This document shows, in pieces, positions 11,574 through 23,095 of a stretch of 64,000 bases of DNA (position 1 is the stretch's first letter; each line of letters starts with the position of its first letter). A program made the position numbers and the translations under genes. This stretch comes from Campanula takesimana (lineage: Eukaryota > Streptophyta > Magnoliopsida > Asterales > Campanulaceae), in assembly GCA_026119855.1 (NCBI GenBank), contig JAOWBW010000764.1:248001-312000 (forward strand), in the 5' to 3' direction. The notes below the pieces were generated by a model. It saw nothing but the letters and a program-made list of their open reading frames with translations, was not told where the DNA came from and ran no database searches.

Positions 11574-13083
11574 TGTTGGTAGTGGTGCCCTAGGCACGTT
11601 TAATAAACGTTGTAATTGTTATCATTTACTTCATATCAATAAAGAGATGTTTTGATTATTATTGTTGTTCATGTTTACTTATAATAATCCCCATCCCTAG
11701 TACTTATTAAGCACTAGTATAAAGGCTAAATGATCATGGGATGATCATGTTAGATTTATGGGTACTTGTTTGGAACAAGGTACTGGACATGACCCGCTGT
11801 ATGAGATTTATGTCATGGTCTATGTCGTACATATATCTCATATTAGTTATGTCATTTGAATCCTTAGACATGAAGTTATTATAGTCTTCCACTTGATGAA
11901 CATTATGTTTGACATATTCAAACGCTACTTTTAACCGAGTAGTTATAAAGGGTATGATTGGCATAATCGGATTCCCGTGGGAAGAATAATAAGCTAAATG
12001 GATTTGTCCCTCCACGGAGAGATGTCAAGCTTGGGCCCCTCGAAGGAATGATGTTGATGAAATGTTCGGCCGGACTCAAATGGATTGATTGGATCAATAG
12101 CATTTGAATTATCAACATATTCGGAATCGAGAAAGTATTGAACAAGACAAGTTGATTGTTTGACCATGACTTGTGTTCAATGACATTGTGGACAAAAGGA
12201 TTGTGACATATTCTAAAAGAATGCGAACTTGTATCTAGTTATACTATTTGGGTAGGTATGACGGTTTGCTAGAACCTAATCATATCTTATGGAATCATGT
12301 TTGAGCCCATTGCCAACTTAGTATAATCCTAGAGGGTCACACACAATAGAACGAATCTTAAATAAAAGGACTGTATTGAAATTTAGGGTCGAAGGACCTC
12401 AAGGGAATTTCTGGAATTATTCTGGGCTTCCTGGTCAACCAAGCGGGCGCTTGGGATGAACCAGGCGGGCGCCCGAATGATTTCTTAAAAGGCCTGGACC
12501 TTCTGGTCAAATGAGCGGGCGCTCGGGTGGTACCGGGCGGGCGCTTGGTCTAGGCGGCAGAATAATTCCTAATTCGATTAAGAAAGGTTTTTGGCACAAG
12601 TTACCTATTTGGAATAGGTCTTAATTGTGTATAAAACCTCAATTCGCCCAGACCATCCTTGGTAGTACTTTTGTGAGTCTCAAAGAGTTTGAGAGAGATT
12701 TTCTTTTGTTCTAAGATATCATTGATTGAGGAACAAAATAATTCACAAATAAATTCCATATAGTTCTTTATTGAATTGTGAAAGTGTGTTTCATAATTAT
12801 TGGTCTAGCAACGAAGATCAAGGAGCCTCTTGATATTCATTTGAAGTGTGGACACCGCTAGAGGGTGAATTTTATCATCTACAAAGTTCGTGATTTTGTC
12901 CGTGATAAAGCTTAAAGTTTCTCCACCAAGACCAAAGAAAACTTTGATAGCCATCAAGGGTTAGTTTTATCCTTTATTCATTGTGTTGTATTTGATTTAA
13001 TAATATGAACGGATCCATAGCTTTGGGTTTCATAAAATTTTAATTGCTATATTCCGCTGCGCATGTTACTTGGAAACCCAACA
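11574..13083 (+). mobile_element. Solo LTR of the copia A family in the leader of A'
   Basis: A complete 1510-bp LTR (TGTTGG...CCCAACA) with no primer site after it. It is flanked by the 5-bp direct repeat ATACA (11569-11573 and 13084-13088), and the leader reads through once it is removed. Cassette cores start at 12443, 12465, 12515 and 12537 (22, 50, 22); a TATA box (TGTATAAAAC) is near 12620. It arose by LTR-LTR recombination after insertion. Confidence 0.9.
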
Positions 13084-13208
13084 ATACATTGGATGTATAT
13101 GAAGGTTATATAATTTAGTGGGAGTATTTTGTTTGAAAAATACATTGTTTATTTCTTAATGAAAACCGGTACTTATTAAATTTTGGAAATTTTGCATATT
13201 TGTAGATA

Positions 13209-13771
13209 ATGACTACTAACACTCAATCAATTTCGTTGCGATCGATCCTTGAGAAGGATAAGCTCCAAGAGAATGGTACTAACTTTATGGATTGGATCCG
13301 TAGCCTAAGAATTGTTCTAAGGCAAGAAGATAAGTTGTACATTCTCGACGGGCCTCTTCCTGCTGAACCAGAACCTACTGCCCCTAGGGCAGAAAGAGAC
13401 AGTTACAAGAAACATCGTAATGATTATAGAGATGTAAGTTGTCTCATGCTTGCTACTATGTGCTCAAAACTCCAACAAAGTTTGGAACATTTGGAAGCCT
13501 ATGAGATAGGCGTGGAGTTAAGAGCCATGTTTCAAGAGCAAGCTAGGCAGAGCAACAAGACACATGTGTTGCACTCACTACTTGCAAAATGAATGGAGGG
13601 CAACAAGTGAGTCCTCACATGCTGAAAATGAAAGGTTATGTAGAGCACCTTGAGAAACTTGGCTATCCAATCCCATTGGAGCTAGCCACGGATCTCATTC
13701 TTAATTCATTGCCTAAAAGTTATAATCAGTTTGTGATGAATTCTAACATGCATGGAATGGATAAGAATCTC
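13209..13771 (+). pseudogene. Copia gag (UBN2-like) of A', truncated
   Basis: Starts ATG at 13209 with the copia gag opening, including NFMDWIRSLRIVLRQEDKL, then DVSCLMLATMCSKLQQ. A stop ends the first frame at 13592 and the gag pattern resumes at 13589 in another frame with SPHMLKMKGYVEHLEKLGY and ELATDLILNSLPKSYNQFV. A few residues around the junction are missing, so there is a small deletion and frameshift. The zinc knuckle and everything downstream is lost at the gypsy LTR boundary. In an intact element this protein forms the virus-like particle. Confidence 0.85.
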
Positions 13772-15857
13772 TGTCGCGACCCCGGACCCCGCGGGCCCCG
13801 GGACCGCGATCTGGACGTCGACTCTAAAACCAAACTATGATAATACTGAAGTTAAAAATTTCATTTGATACCAAAAGGGTAATGATCAAAGTTTTACAAA
13901 ACCAAGTTTGATAAAAACTAATTACAACTATCATAAACCCACAAGTTTATGCCCAACAAAATACAAAAAAAATGACGTCAATGTTTGGTACAAATATCCC
14001 CAAAAGGTTACACATTGATATAATGTAAACCAACCTATAACTTCCCCAAGAACGGATCCACACTCGACGTCCTCTTTCTCGTGATCAGCGAGACTAATCC
14101 TTAGCACCTGGGGGGGGGGTTAAGGAAAAACAAAGATAAAAGAAAGGGGGTGAGATAAATCTCAATAAGTTACTAATGCAACTACATGACATGCTATGAT
14201 GCAATAAGCAATAAGCAATAATAAATATCACATAGCACATAGCATTTATCATATAGCAGATAGCAGCGGAAATAAACACATAACAAAGGATATAGCCAAG
14301 GTTTTCCAAACCGGAACATCCAAATAAAGGATCGCTGCGCAGCTTCAATAATCAACAATCATCATCTTCATAATGGCATGAAAGCCGAAGAGAAAACCCC
14401 GGTACCGGAACCAATAACCATAAAAGTGTCACAAGGGACAAGGACCATGACACAAAGTCATGCCCGCTAGCTAGATACATTCACAAAGGAACGCTGACTT
14501 ATCCTTTCCAAGGCCAATCTGGAGAAGGGGTAAAGAAGGGGGCAAAACAATGGTCAACATTATAATGGACTTGGCTTTGCCATTATAATCTTTCCCATCG
14601 CCCAAACACACACAAAATACCAGCTGGACTTTCACGTAAAGGCTAAGTAATAAAATACTAGCACGATAAACAACAAAGGATTCCAAAGTAGGGAATCATG
14701 CCAATTAATCACCAAGAAGATGAAATGAACAAACAATGCACAATAAAGGTGCTTCAAAATCCCAATTCACCATTAATGCATTTCAAACACATATTTGATC
14801 ACAAAGGACCCAATTCTATCACTAAAGTATACAACAATGTTCACTAGGGTCAACTAGAAGGACACCAAAGACCTAGACCAAAACACGATCTTCAACCACA
14901 CCAAATAACAAATATAATAATTTTTCAGAGGACTGTGCGGCCGCCCAAAAGGGTATGTGCGGTCGCCCAAAAGGTCTCAAAACAAGAACAAAAGCTTTCA
15001 GAAAGATGCGCGGCCGCCCAGGAAGTTTTGTGCGGTCGCACAATGCTCTGGATTTCCAGAAATCGGGAAGAACAACATGGGTTCTTCCATTTTCAAACCC
15101 AAAACACAATCAACCCAAAATCCAACATTCCAACTCATATACTAAAGTGCCAAAACAACTTATAAGTCTAAAAAGACTCCTAAAACAGCATTTAACAACC
15201 AAAATCATGAATCAAACCCAACATTCAAGATTTCACCATTTTTGATCAAAAACCCAAATAAATTCCAAACAAAATCAAAACTCATCCAAACTTCAAATGT
15301 AACACATCAAACAATATCTAAACATGATATGAACATTTTAGCATTAAAATGGGGGAAAAGTAACTTACTTGCAAATTCTCAAAGTTGATGGATTTCGATT
15401 CTTTTTGGCTTCCTACGACCCTATCGACGATCTAAACATGTTTCACGTTTTAAGAAATGTGAGAAGATGAGAGGAAGAAGGAGAAAATGAAGAGAGAAGA
15501 AGGAGAAGAAAACTTACCCCAAAAGCTAGAGTGAGACGGAGTTGTTGCTGGGAGAAGAATGGGGAGGGTGATAGGGTGAGGGAGGTGAGTAGGGAGAAGA
15601 TGAAGAAAATGAAATGTTACACCTAGCCCCCTTCCCCCACTAACTAGCACAAATACTTACACTCCCGACTAACAATTAAGACCCAACACTTCCACACAAG
15701 CCCAAATAACTCGAATAAAATGCTAGGCATAATTATAATAACACATAAATTGCACACATAATATTTAAAAAATAAATAAAATAAATAAATAAGCAAATAA
15801 TTAAATAAAAATCATTTAATTACTAATAAAATAGAGCCTAGATTTCGGGTCGTGACA
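13772..15857 (-). repeat. 3' LTR of gypsy B1
   Basis: Plus-strand ends are TGTCGCGACCCC and GGTCGTGACA, an inverted TGTC(G/A)CGACC pair. Length 2086 bp. It contains a GA-rich stretch at 15470-15610 and an AT-rich stretch at 15760-15830. Spurious short frames cross it but none resembles a protein. Confidence 0.88.
14934..15042. promoter_or_regulatory. Cassette in the gypsy B1 LTR
   Basis: Sites start at 14934, 14956, 15007 and 15029 (22, 51, 22): three of the TGTGCGG type plus TGCGCGGCCGCCCA. The motif and spacing equal those of copia A and copia D although this LTR is from a gypsy element. I could not place a convincing TATA box beside it. Confidence 0.7.
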
Positions 15858-15878
15858 TTCACTCCCCCTTAAAGAAAA
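15858..15878 (-). other. Polypurine tract of gypsy B1
   Basis: On the minus strand CTTTAAGGGGGAGTGAA abuts the LTR. Confidence 0.8.
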
Positions 15879-15906
15879 TTCGACCCGAATTTTAACGAGA
15901 CTCACC

Positions 15907-16275
15907 TTAAACAAAAAGCCACGGAAATTTCCTCTCGATCTCATCTCGGAGCTCCCAAGTCGACTCCTCGATGTTATGATTCCTCCAAAGAACTCGAACC
16001 AATGAAATGCTTTTGCTCCTCAACTCTTGGACTTTAGAATCTAAGATCCGAACCGGTCGTTCCTCATAAGACATATCGGGATCAATATCCTCCGGTATCT
16101 CTCGGTAACACGTGAGACGGATCATGAACATACTTCCGAAGCATAGAAACGTGGAACACGTTGTGCAATCGGTCCGAAAGATGGCGGTAACGCAAGACGA
16201 TACGCTAGAAGTCAACCTTTCCCAAAATCTCAAACGGGCCAATAAACCTCGGAGCCAATTTGCCTTTCTTCCCAA
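15907..16275 (-). pseudogene. Gypsy B1 integrase tail and chromodomain
   Basis: Minus-strand translation ends with YEERPVRILD, SKSISLVRVLWRNHNIEESTW and a final KFPWLF before the stop. This is the chromodomain-like tail of Tekay/Del chromoviruses, which is thought to steer integration to particular chromatin. The first third of this frame is not homologous; the real upstream integrase sequence continues in the frame of 16205-16450, so a frameshift lies near 16200. Confidence 0.82.
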
Positions 16276-17212
16276 ACCTACGAATACCCACTTTCGGAGA
16301 TACCTTCAAGAATACCAAATCACCGGTCTGAAAACTAAGATCTCGCCTGCGGTTATCTGCATAGCTCTTATGTCGACTCTGGGCTGTCTTCAATCTATTC
16401 CGGATAACTCTAACTTTCTCAACCGAATCCCGAAGCAAATCAATACCCAAAACTTTCGCTTCACCGACCTCATCCCAACAATAGGCGATCTACATTTTCT
16501 TCCATACAAGGCCTCAAACGGCGCCATCTCAATACTAGCCTGATAACTGTTGTTGTAAGAGAACTCCACTAACGGTAGGTGTGAATCCCAAGAATCGGAG
16601 AAGTCTATCGAACACGCTCGCAACATATCCTCCAAAATCTGAATAGTCCTCTCGGATTGACCGTCGGTCTGGGGATGAAAAGCAGTACTGAATCGCAAAT
16701 CTGTACCCAAAGCTTCCTGAAACGCCTTCCAGAATCTAGAAGTAAACCTCGGGTCTCGATCTGACACAATGCTAACCGAACCCCATGCAATCTCACAATC
16801 TCATCAATATAAAGGGTCGCAAGCTTCTCCATCGAATATCTGATGTCAATAGGCAAGAAATGGGCACTCTTGGTCAATCTATCCACTATTACCCAAACAC
16901 TGTCATACTTCCTACGGGTACGAGGCAATCCCGTAACGAAATCCATAGTCACATGCTCCCATTTCCACTCGGGAATCTCTAACGGCTGAAGCAATCCCGC
17001 GGGTCTCTGATGCTGCTTTGACCTGCTGACACGTTAAAACACCTCGATACATACTCGGCTATTTCCCTTTTCATATTAATCCACCAAAATTGTTGCTTCA
17101 AATCCTGATACATCTTCGTACTACCCGGATGAATAGTATACCTCGATTTGTGGCCCTCATCAAGAACTCTCTGTTTAATTCCATCAACATCTGGAACACA
17201 CAAAACGACCAC
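16205..17212 (-). pseudogene. Gypsy B1 integrase, frameshifted
   Basis: Three overlapping frames cover the integrase. 16979-17212 carries the HHCC-type zinc region (HPGSTKMYQDLKQQFWW, then YVSRC); its second cysteine pair is disturbed by a frameshift near 17000. 16605-16994 carries the core start (WEHVTMDFVTGLPR, VDRLTKSAHFLP). 16390-16767 has DRDPRFTSRFWKAFQ and FHPQTDGQSERTIQ, with the second acidic residue and the catalytic glutamate visible. 16205-16450 has the C-terminal KSYADNRRRDLSFQTGD. An intact enzyme would insert element cDNA; the breaks make it non-functional. Confidence 0.85.
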
Positions 17213-17266
17213 GGAAAGTCAAAATTCCACTCGAGCTCAATGAAAAATCCTCGAAATTCTTTTCTT

Positions 17267-17785
17267 TCAATTTACCCATTTTTTCACCAACTCGGGATCT
17301 TCTTTCTGAGCTTCCTTTATTCTTTGAACTAGGGTCGGAGATACCCTAATATTCGCAAAAATATCCCCATGTCTCGATTCACGAGGAAACCAATCTCGAA
17401 CATCCTCAAGCATTTTCCATTCACGGACCATCATCGAAGCCACATAAGACTTTCTACTAATCGCATCGGCTACCACATTCGCCTTCCCCGGATGATAAGA
17501 AATCGTGCAATCATAATCCTTCAACAATTCCATCCATCGACGCTGTCGGTTGTTCAATTCCTTCTGAGAGAATAGGTACTTCAAACTCTTGTGATCGGTA
17601 AAAATCTCAAACTTCGCCCCATAAAGGTAGTGCTTCCATTTGTGCAACGCAAATACAATAGCCGCTAACTCCATATCATGAGTCGGGTAATTCTGCTCAC
17701 TCGGGGTCAACTTCCTCGAAGCATACGCAATTACTTTCCCATTCTGCAGCAACACACAAACCCAAACCCTCTTTCGAAGCATCAC
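17267..17785 (-). pseudogene. Gypsy B1 RNase H
   Basis: Contains KVIAYASRKLTPSEQNYPTH, LAAIVFALHKWKHYLYG, FTDHKSLKYLF and the end VVADAISRK, the usual RNase H run of gypsy pol. The first acidic residue (SDAS) lies in the preceding frame (17697-18326), separated by a frameshift near 17760. The domain would degrade the RNA strand during reverse transcription. Confidence 0.85.
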
Positions 17786-18760
17786 TGTAAATCACTAGGC
17801 CATCGCTCCCATTAGGCAAAGTCAAGATCGGTGCAGTAGTCAACCTCTTCTTCAATTCCTCGAAACTCTTGTCATATTTCTCGGTCCACACAAACGGAAC
17901 ATTCTTTCGGGTCAACTGCGTCATCGGAGTAGCAATCCTCGAAAATCCCTCGATAAATCTTCGGTAATAACCGGCTAAACCAAGAAAACTTCTAATCTCG
18001 GTCACTGACTCGGGTCTCTTCCAATCCACTATAGCTTCAATCTTTGAAGGATCCACCGAAATACCGTCTTTCAAAATCACATGACCCAGAAATGACACCT
18101 TCTCGAGCCAAAATTCGCATTTACTGAACTTCGCAAATAATTTCTCCTTCGCAAGAACGGATAAAACTGTTCTCAAGTGCTGCTCGTGCTCCGCTCGAGA
18201 TTTCGAATAAACAAGAATGTCGTCGATGAAAACCACCACAAAGGAATCAAGATAAGGATGGAAAACACGGCTCATCAAATCCATAAACACGGCCGGCGCG
18301 TTAGTCAACCCAAACGGCATAACCAAAACTCATAATGACCATACCGAGTGCGAAAAGCAGTCTTCGGAATATCCTCCGATCGAACCTTCAACCGATGGTA
18401 CCCACTCCTCAAATCAAGCTTAGAGAAAACCACGGACCCTTGAAGCTGATCAAATAAATCATCGATGTGCGGTAGAGGATACTTGTTCTTCACCGTAACC
18501 TGATTCAACTTCTGGTAATCTATACACAATCTCAACGAACCATCTTTCTTCCGTACAAACAAAACCGGTGCTCCCCACGGGGAAACACTAGGGCGGATAA
18601 ACCCTCGATCAAGCAACTCTTGCAATTGAACCTTTAATTCCTTCAATTCAGCGGGAGCTAACCTATAAGGTGCTTTCGAAATCGGAGCCGTACCCGGCAA
18701 AATATCTATACAAAACTCAATCACGATCGGGAGGCATATCATACTCGGTAGAGAAAACAT
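17697..18760 (-). pseudogene. Gypsy B1 reverse transcriptase, frameshifted
   Basis: 18305-18760 has ELLDRGFIRPSVSPWGAPVL, the RKKDGSLRLCIDYQKLN block and FSKLDLRSGYH. A frameshift near 18325 moves the reading to 17697-18326, which continues PFGLTNAPAVFMDLMSRVF, VVFIDDILVYS (the catalytic YxDD-type box, here FIDD), FLGHVI and GLAGYYRRFIEGFS. Catalytic aspartates are retained, but the shift separates the palm blocks, so one continuous enzyme cannot be made from this copy. Confidence 0.9.
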
Positions 18761-18912
18761 CGGGAAATTCCCGAACTACCCGAACACTATCAAAACTAGG
18801 GATTCTTTCCTAGTATCAAGAACACTAGCAAATACCCCTCACAACCACTATGCAATAATTTTCTCGCTTCATAAAAGAAATCAAGCGAACCTTTCTACTC
18901 AGAGGACAAGCC
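18761..18912 (-). pseudogene. Gypsy B1 protease-RT linker, degraded
   Basis: Short stretch where the frame between protease and reverse transcriptase is interrupted by stops. Position alone identifies it. Confidence 0.5.
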
Positions 18913-19482
18913 TCAACACAAATTTAGGCACATCGGAATAGAAAAAGTAACAGTTTTCTTACGGCAATCAATAGAAGCATGAAACTTACTCAACCAATCC
19001 ATTCCCAAAATGACATCAAAGTCTTGGATAGGAAGAACTACCAAATCCGCACAAAGGACTCGACCGCAAATAACCACATCACAAGCACGAAAGACTCGAT
19101 CAGAAATCAAGCATTCTCCTATAGGGGTCGACACCTCTAGCACGTACGGTAAAGACTCGAATGCAGCATTTAACATGGAAGCAAATTGCACAGAAATGTA
19201 TGAATGAGATGATCCTGGATCTACTAACGCTCGTGCGCTCACATTAGACACAGAAACAATACCTCCAATAACAGATGGATCATCAGTAGCTTGTTGTTGA
19301 TTCATGGCAAATACCCTTCCTTGAACTCTGGGCTTCCCAGCGGCATCCTTTTCTGACCCTGATATTACCAACTCCTGACCCGGATGACTGACCTCGATAC
19401 CTCGTGCACTCTCTCGCAAAGTGCCCCATTTCACCACAATTGGTACACTTGCCTTGCTTTTTCCAACACCTATCCTCCGCAT
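18913..19482 (-). pseudogene. Gypsy B1 protease region
   Basis: Retropepsin-like region. The active-site loop reads ALVDPGSSHSYIS, where the family has D(S/T)GxS: the catalytic D is kept but the next residue is P, which should damage the loop. The second conserved block, VILGMDWLSKFHASIDC, is intact. The opening residues overlap, out of frame, the gag zinc knuckle (C-x2-C-x4-H-x4-C readable on the minus strand near 19400-19460). Confidence 0.82.
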
Positions 19483-19485
19483 GGC

Positions 19486-20209
19486 CTACCTTCTGACAAA
19501 AGGCAAGGCTTCCTCATTTGGCTCCCTTGGTTCCCGGAAGTGGTACTCGGGTTCCTTGGAATCGGTTTGCCCTCGGGACTGAGATTGTCCCCCAAAGTTA
19601 CCTCGATTATCAATCCTTGGTTGTGACTTGCTCTGCGCTCCTTGCTTACTCAGGTTAGCCACCTCGGTCTTCCTTTTATGCTCCCCAATATCTTGCTCTA
19701 TTAAGTAGGCTCGGTCCACCGCATCTTGGAATGTCACAATCGTTGGGCAATAAGTTGAGTACGGACGGATGGAGGTCTTCAATCCCCGAATGAATCTCAT
19801 AGCCTTTTGTTCCTCGGTCCTCACCAAATAGTCGCAATACGGGCTAATTCTATGAACTTAGCCGAGTATTGTGCTATAGACGACACACCTTGCTCCAAGT
19901 TGAGTAGCTCGATCTCCTTTCGGTTTTGATCAACAACCGGAATGAAATGCTCCTTGAATTTGCGCACAAACAACTCTCACGCATACACCGTGCGAGTATC
20001 ATCCCAAGTAGCTTTAACACTTCCACCAATGCTCGGCGGCTCCCACAAGCTTGTAAGCGCGAACCGGACCTTATCCTCATCCGAACACCCAAATACATCA
20101 TAAATCTTCTCCATAGACTCAATACATAACTCAGCTTTCCGAACATCGGGTTCCCCATTGAATTCAACCGGTTTCAACTTCAGAAATTGCTCCAATCCAT
20201 AACGGGGTG
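19486..20209 (-). pseudogene. Gypsy B1 gag, broken
   Basis: 19977-20195 holds the gag core start (FLKLKPVEFNGEPDVRKAEL, KIYDVFGCSDEDKVRFA). The reading ends at a stop near 19977, and C-terminal gag resumes at 19827 (EEQKAMRFIRGLK, FQDAVDRAYLIEQDI), followed by a Q/S/G/R-rich linker to the zinc knuckle. The N-terminal end continues on the other side of the solo LTR at 20215-21687, in 21693-21751. Confidence 0.82.
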
Positions 20210-20214
20210 GTGCT

Positions 20215-21687
20215 TGTTGGAATTATGCTCTAGGCCCTTGAGAAAGGCCTTACGTTACATCATTTGTTTTGGAGATAACAACCTTGGATTATAATATGTT
20301 TTACATGTTTATTATAATAATCCCCGTCCCTAGAACTTATGAAGAACTAGTATAAGTTTAATTGATGATCATGTGCTGATCATGTGTATTAGATACAGAT
20401 TAAGCTTATGGGGTACATGTTGGTGACCATGTACTGTACATGACCCACCTATGAGATTTATGTCATGGTCAAATGTCATAATTAAATCTCATAATAGTTA
20501 TATCATTGATATCCTTAGACCTGAGATTATTACAGTCTTCCACATGATGAACATTATGTTTGACGTACTCAAACGTCACCCTAACGGGTGGTTATAAAGG
20601 CTACGATTGGCATAATCGGATTCATGTAGGGAAAGGTAATAAGTCAATATGGGATTTGTCCCTCTCTCAAGAGAGATATCTGCTTAGGCCTCTCGTGGAG
20701 TGAGATTGATGAAATGCGTGGCGCGCGCTCAAATGAATTGATGAGATCAATACCATTTTCTCATTATCAATCTACTCAAGATCGAGAAAGCATTGAACAA
20801 TATAAGTTGACATGGACCATGACTTATGTTCAATATGATATCGTTGAGACAAAAGGATTGTGATATATTCTATTGAGGATTACGAACTTCTTTAAGTTAT
20901 ATTAATTGGGTAGTCATGATGGCTTGCTAGAGTCCGCTCATGATTTATGAGTTTGACCTTGGTTGGACTCATTGCCAACTTAATATAATCCTATGGGGTC
21001 ACACACAAAAGAACGAATTGTTTAAAAGGCTAAAAATGACTTTTTGCTGGTGCTCGGCCGAGCACCTCAAAGGACTCGGCCCGAGCATGAGAAACAGAAA
21101 GTTTTGACACAGAGGTGCTCGGCCGAGCACCTTATAAGACTCGGCCGAGCAGGCCCTGTTTGGGCCAAAATCTGATTTCGTGTTTTGACGGGTTTTGACC
21201 TATTTCTCCTAAAAGGTTTAGGACTAATAAGTTTAAATACCTCTCTCTTAACCCTAATCAGTATGGATTGATATTGTATCATTATTGGTAGCCTCCATGT
21301 GTTTGAGAAACATATTCTTGAGTTTAGATTGAGAATCAAAAGCTCAAGAACACCAATAAAATCATATAGCCTTTGAAGATTAGAAAAGCGTGTTTTCTAA
21401 TGGGTCTAGCAATCCAGATCTAGAATCGTTCTAGATATTTGTTCGCGTGTGGATAAACATAGAGGGCGTTGGCATCAACTCCTTCAAAGTTCGTGATCCA
21501 AGTGTTGCGGTCGTTCCTGCGTTCGTGATTCGAAGAAGCGCGAAGAACCAAAGATTGAAGATATCAGAATTTAAAGCTCCGTCACGGTTAGTGTTCTAAA
21601 TTCATCCTCGTATTAATTTAATCATCGTGATCGGATCTAGGCTTTTGGGTTTTAATTCCGCTGCGCATGTTTGCTCAAAACCCAATA
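20215..21687 (+). mobile_element. Solo LTR in gypsy B1 gag
   Basis: A 1473-bp LTR, TGTTGGAATT...AACCCAATA, flanked by the exact 5-bp repeat GTGCT (20210-20214 and 21688-21692). Gag coding reads on across it. The last bases are TA instead of CA, a probable C-to-T change. No primer site follows. A TATA-like TTTAAATACC lies near 21231. Confidence 0.93.
21049..21153. promoter_or_regulatory. Cassette in the solo LTR, the clearest palindromes
   Basis: CTCGG cores start at 21053, 21075, 21118 and 21140 (22, 43, 22). Two sites extend to near-identical palindromes; the one at 21114-21131 is GGTGCTCGGCCGAGCACC, 18 bp and perfect. The cassette is about 80 bp upstream of the TATA-like box. Confidence 0.75.
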
Positions 21688-21692
21688 GTGCT

Positions 21693-21751
21693 TGCTCTAC
21701 CCTCGGACCTTGATCATGTATGGCCTTCATGGCCGCCTCAAACATGCCTTG
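21693..21751 (-). pseudogene. Gypsy B1 gag, N-terminal remnant
   Basis: Continues the gag frame from beyond the solo LTR (minus-strand CMRPP/FEAAMKAI-like reading) and is cut by the N run. Confidence 0.55.
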
Positions 21752-21851
21752 NNNNNNNNNNNNNNNNNNNNNNNNNNNNNNNNNNNNNNNNNNNNNNNNN
21801 NNNNNNNNNNNNNNNNNNNNNNNNNNNNNNNNNNNNNNNNNNNNNNNNNNN
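21752..21851. other. Assembly gap, 100 N
   Basis: Exactly 100 N, a conventional gap placeholder. Gypsy B1 loses its 5' LTR here and gypsy B2 loses the first bases of its 5' LTR, so the true distance is unknown and larger than shown. Confidence 0.99.
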
Positions 21852-22229
21852 TTATTGGGTCAAATAGAAAGCCCAATTCTTTAACTAAGGGGATTAGGAG
21901 TCCTTTTTCATTAGGGATTTAGGAAAACCCTATTAAACAAATACCCTTTCTTAAATCCCTAGCATTATTCTATACCGCAAAGAAAGAAAAAAAAAAACGG
22001 GAGAGAGAGTCGAGAGAGGGCGGCGGACCAGAGAAGCCGCATAGAGAGAGAAGAATGATCGGAGAAGAAAGGAGAAAGAGGAGAGGCGGTCGCGTTCATC
22101 GGAGGTAATCGAACTCTAATCTCTATTTTATCCATCTTTCGATTCATCCATAATCATCAATAAATGATTGTTTTGGAACCCTATCAGTCACAATGTTTGA
22201 ACTAGGATTTGGGTTTTGGATTTAATAAG

Positions 22230-22530
22230 AGGAAGATGAAGTGTGTGTGTGTTCGAGGTGCAGTGTGTGCTTCCTGGTGTGTGTGTGCGTGTACTGGGTG
22301 TGTACTGTGTGTGTGTGTTCTGCGTGTTAGTGTGTGTGTGTATGAATGAGTGATGTGTGTGTGTGTATGTGTCTATACACTGTGTGTGTGTGTTTGAAGG
22401 TGTTTTAGTGTGTGTGGGTGCATCTGAGTGGTGGGTGTACCAGAGTGTGTGTGTATCAGAGTGGGGGTGTGTCCTGTCAGTAGGTGTACTCAGTAAGTGT
22501 GTGCAGAAAGTGTGAAATCAGTGTGTGTAA
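22230..22530 (+). repeat. TG-rich microsatellite tract in LTR B2
   Basis: Imperfect GTGTGT tract of about 300 bp, repeated in the right LTR at 29908-30190. It is part of the LTR family, not a local expansion. Apparent C/V/S-rich frames over it are translations of the repeat. Confidence 0.85.
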
Positions 22531-23095
22531 TTCGTATAGTGAAATTGAGAGTTGGGGATTGACTAATAAAAACCCTAGGGTGTTGTAGTCATTCTTAAAG
22601 TTATTGGTTAACTAGGAAAGAGGTTATAGATGACTAAACCATGGGGTTAATCGAGTAAAAAAAGTAAATTGGGACGGAAGTAAAATAGTATTTTTCTCAT
22701 GTCTAAGGCTAGACTATTTCATGTTTGTAGATTGTCCAAGCGGAGTAAAGCGAGCTAGTTAAACGCAAGGCTAAGGTAAGGGATTACGCTCTTAGTTTGT
22801 ATTGATTCTTAATCCTTGTTAGGATTCCCAATCTTTGTTTTTATAAAGTAAACTATCTGTGTGGCTAGATAGTCTTTTAATAACTATTCCGTTCTGCGAA
22901 TTGTTCCGTCTTTTGTTATCCACTCTATTGATATTGTTATTGTTCAATAGGGGTATCATGTGTATGATTGATTTTGTAACCTTGGTGTCCAAGTGAGATG
23001 TGTATCTTTTAAAAGTGATCAAGTAAAGTTTGTAATGTTAAGCTTTGTTTTATAAAGCTCTTTAAAGTGAAGTTTTGTAATAAGTAAAGTGATTA

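Larger units (their letters stand above)
8605..13771 (+). mobile_element. Copia element A', plus strand, truncated
   Basis: Same family as A but inverted: 5' LTR (8605-10108), primer site, a leader, then the start of gag, cut off at 13771 by the LTR of gypsy B1. A solo LTR of the same family (11574-13083) sits in the leader; removing it rejoins the leader. No integrase or reverse transcriptase remains. Confidence 0.85.
13772..21751 (-). mobile_element. Chromodomain gypsy B1 (Tekay/Del type), minus strand
   Basis: Order on the minus strand is gag, protease, reverse transcriptase, RNase H, integrase, chromodomain, purine tract, 3' LTR, the standard Ty3/gypsy chromovirus order. The left flank ATCTC precedes the LTR; the 5' LTR must lie in or beyond the N gap at 21752. 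Several frameshifts split the polyprotein. Clade is inferred from the integrase C-terminal and chromodomain wording (YEERPVRILD, VLWRNHNIEESTWE). Confidence 0.88.

Noticed and set aside
13772..15857. GA-rich tract and short frames in the B1 LTR as possible genes
   Set aside because: The region is bounded by LTR ends and purine tract; none of the frames matches a protein pattern.
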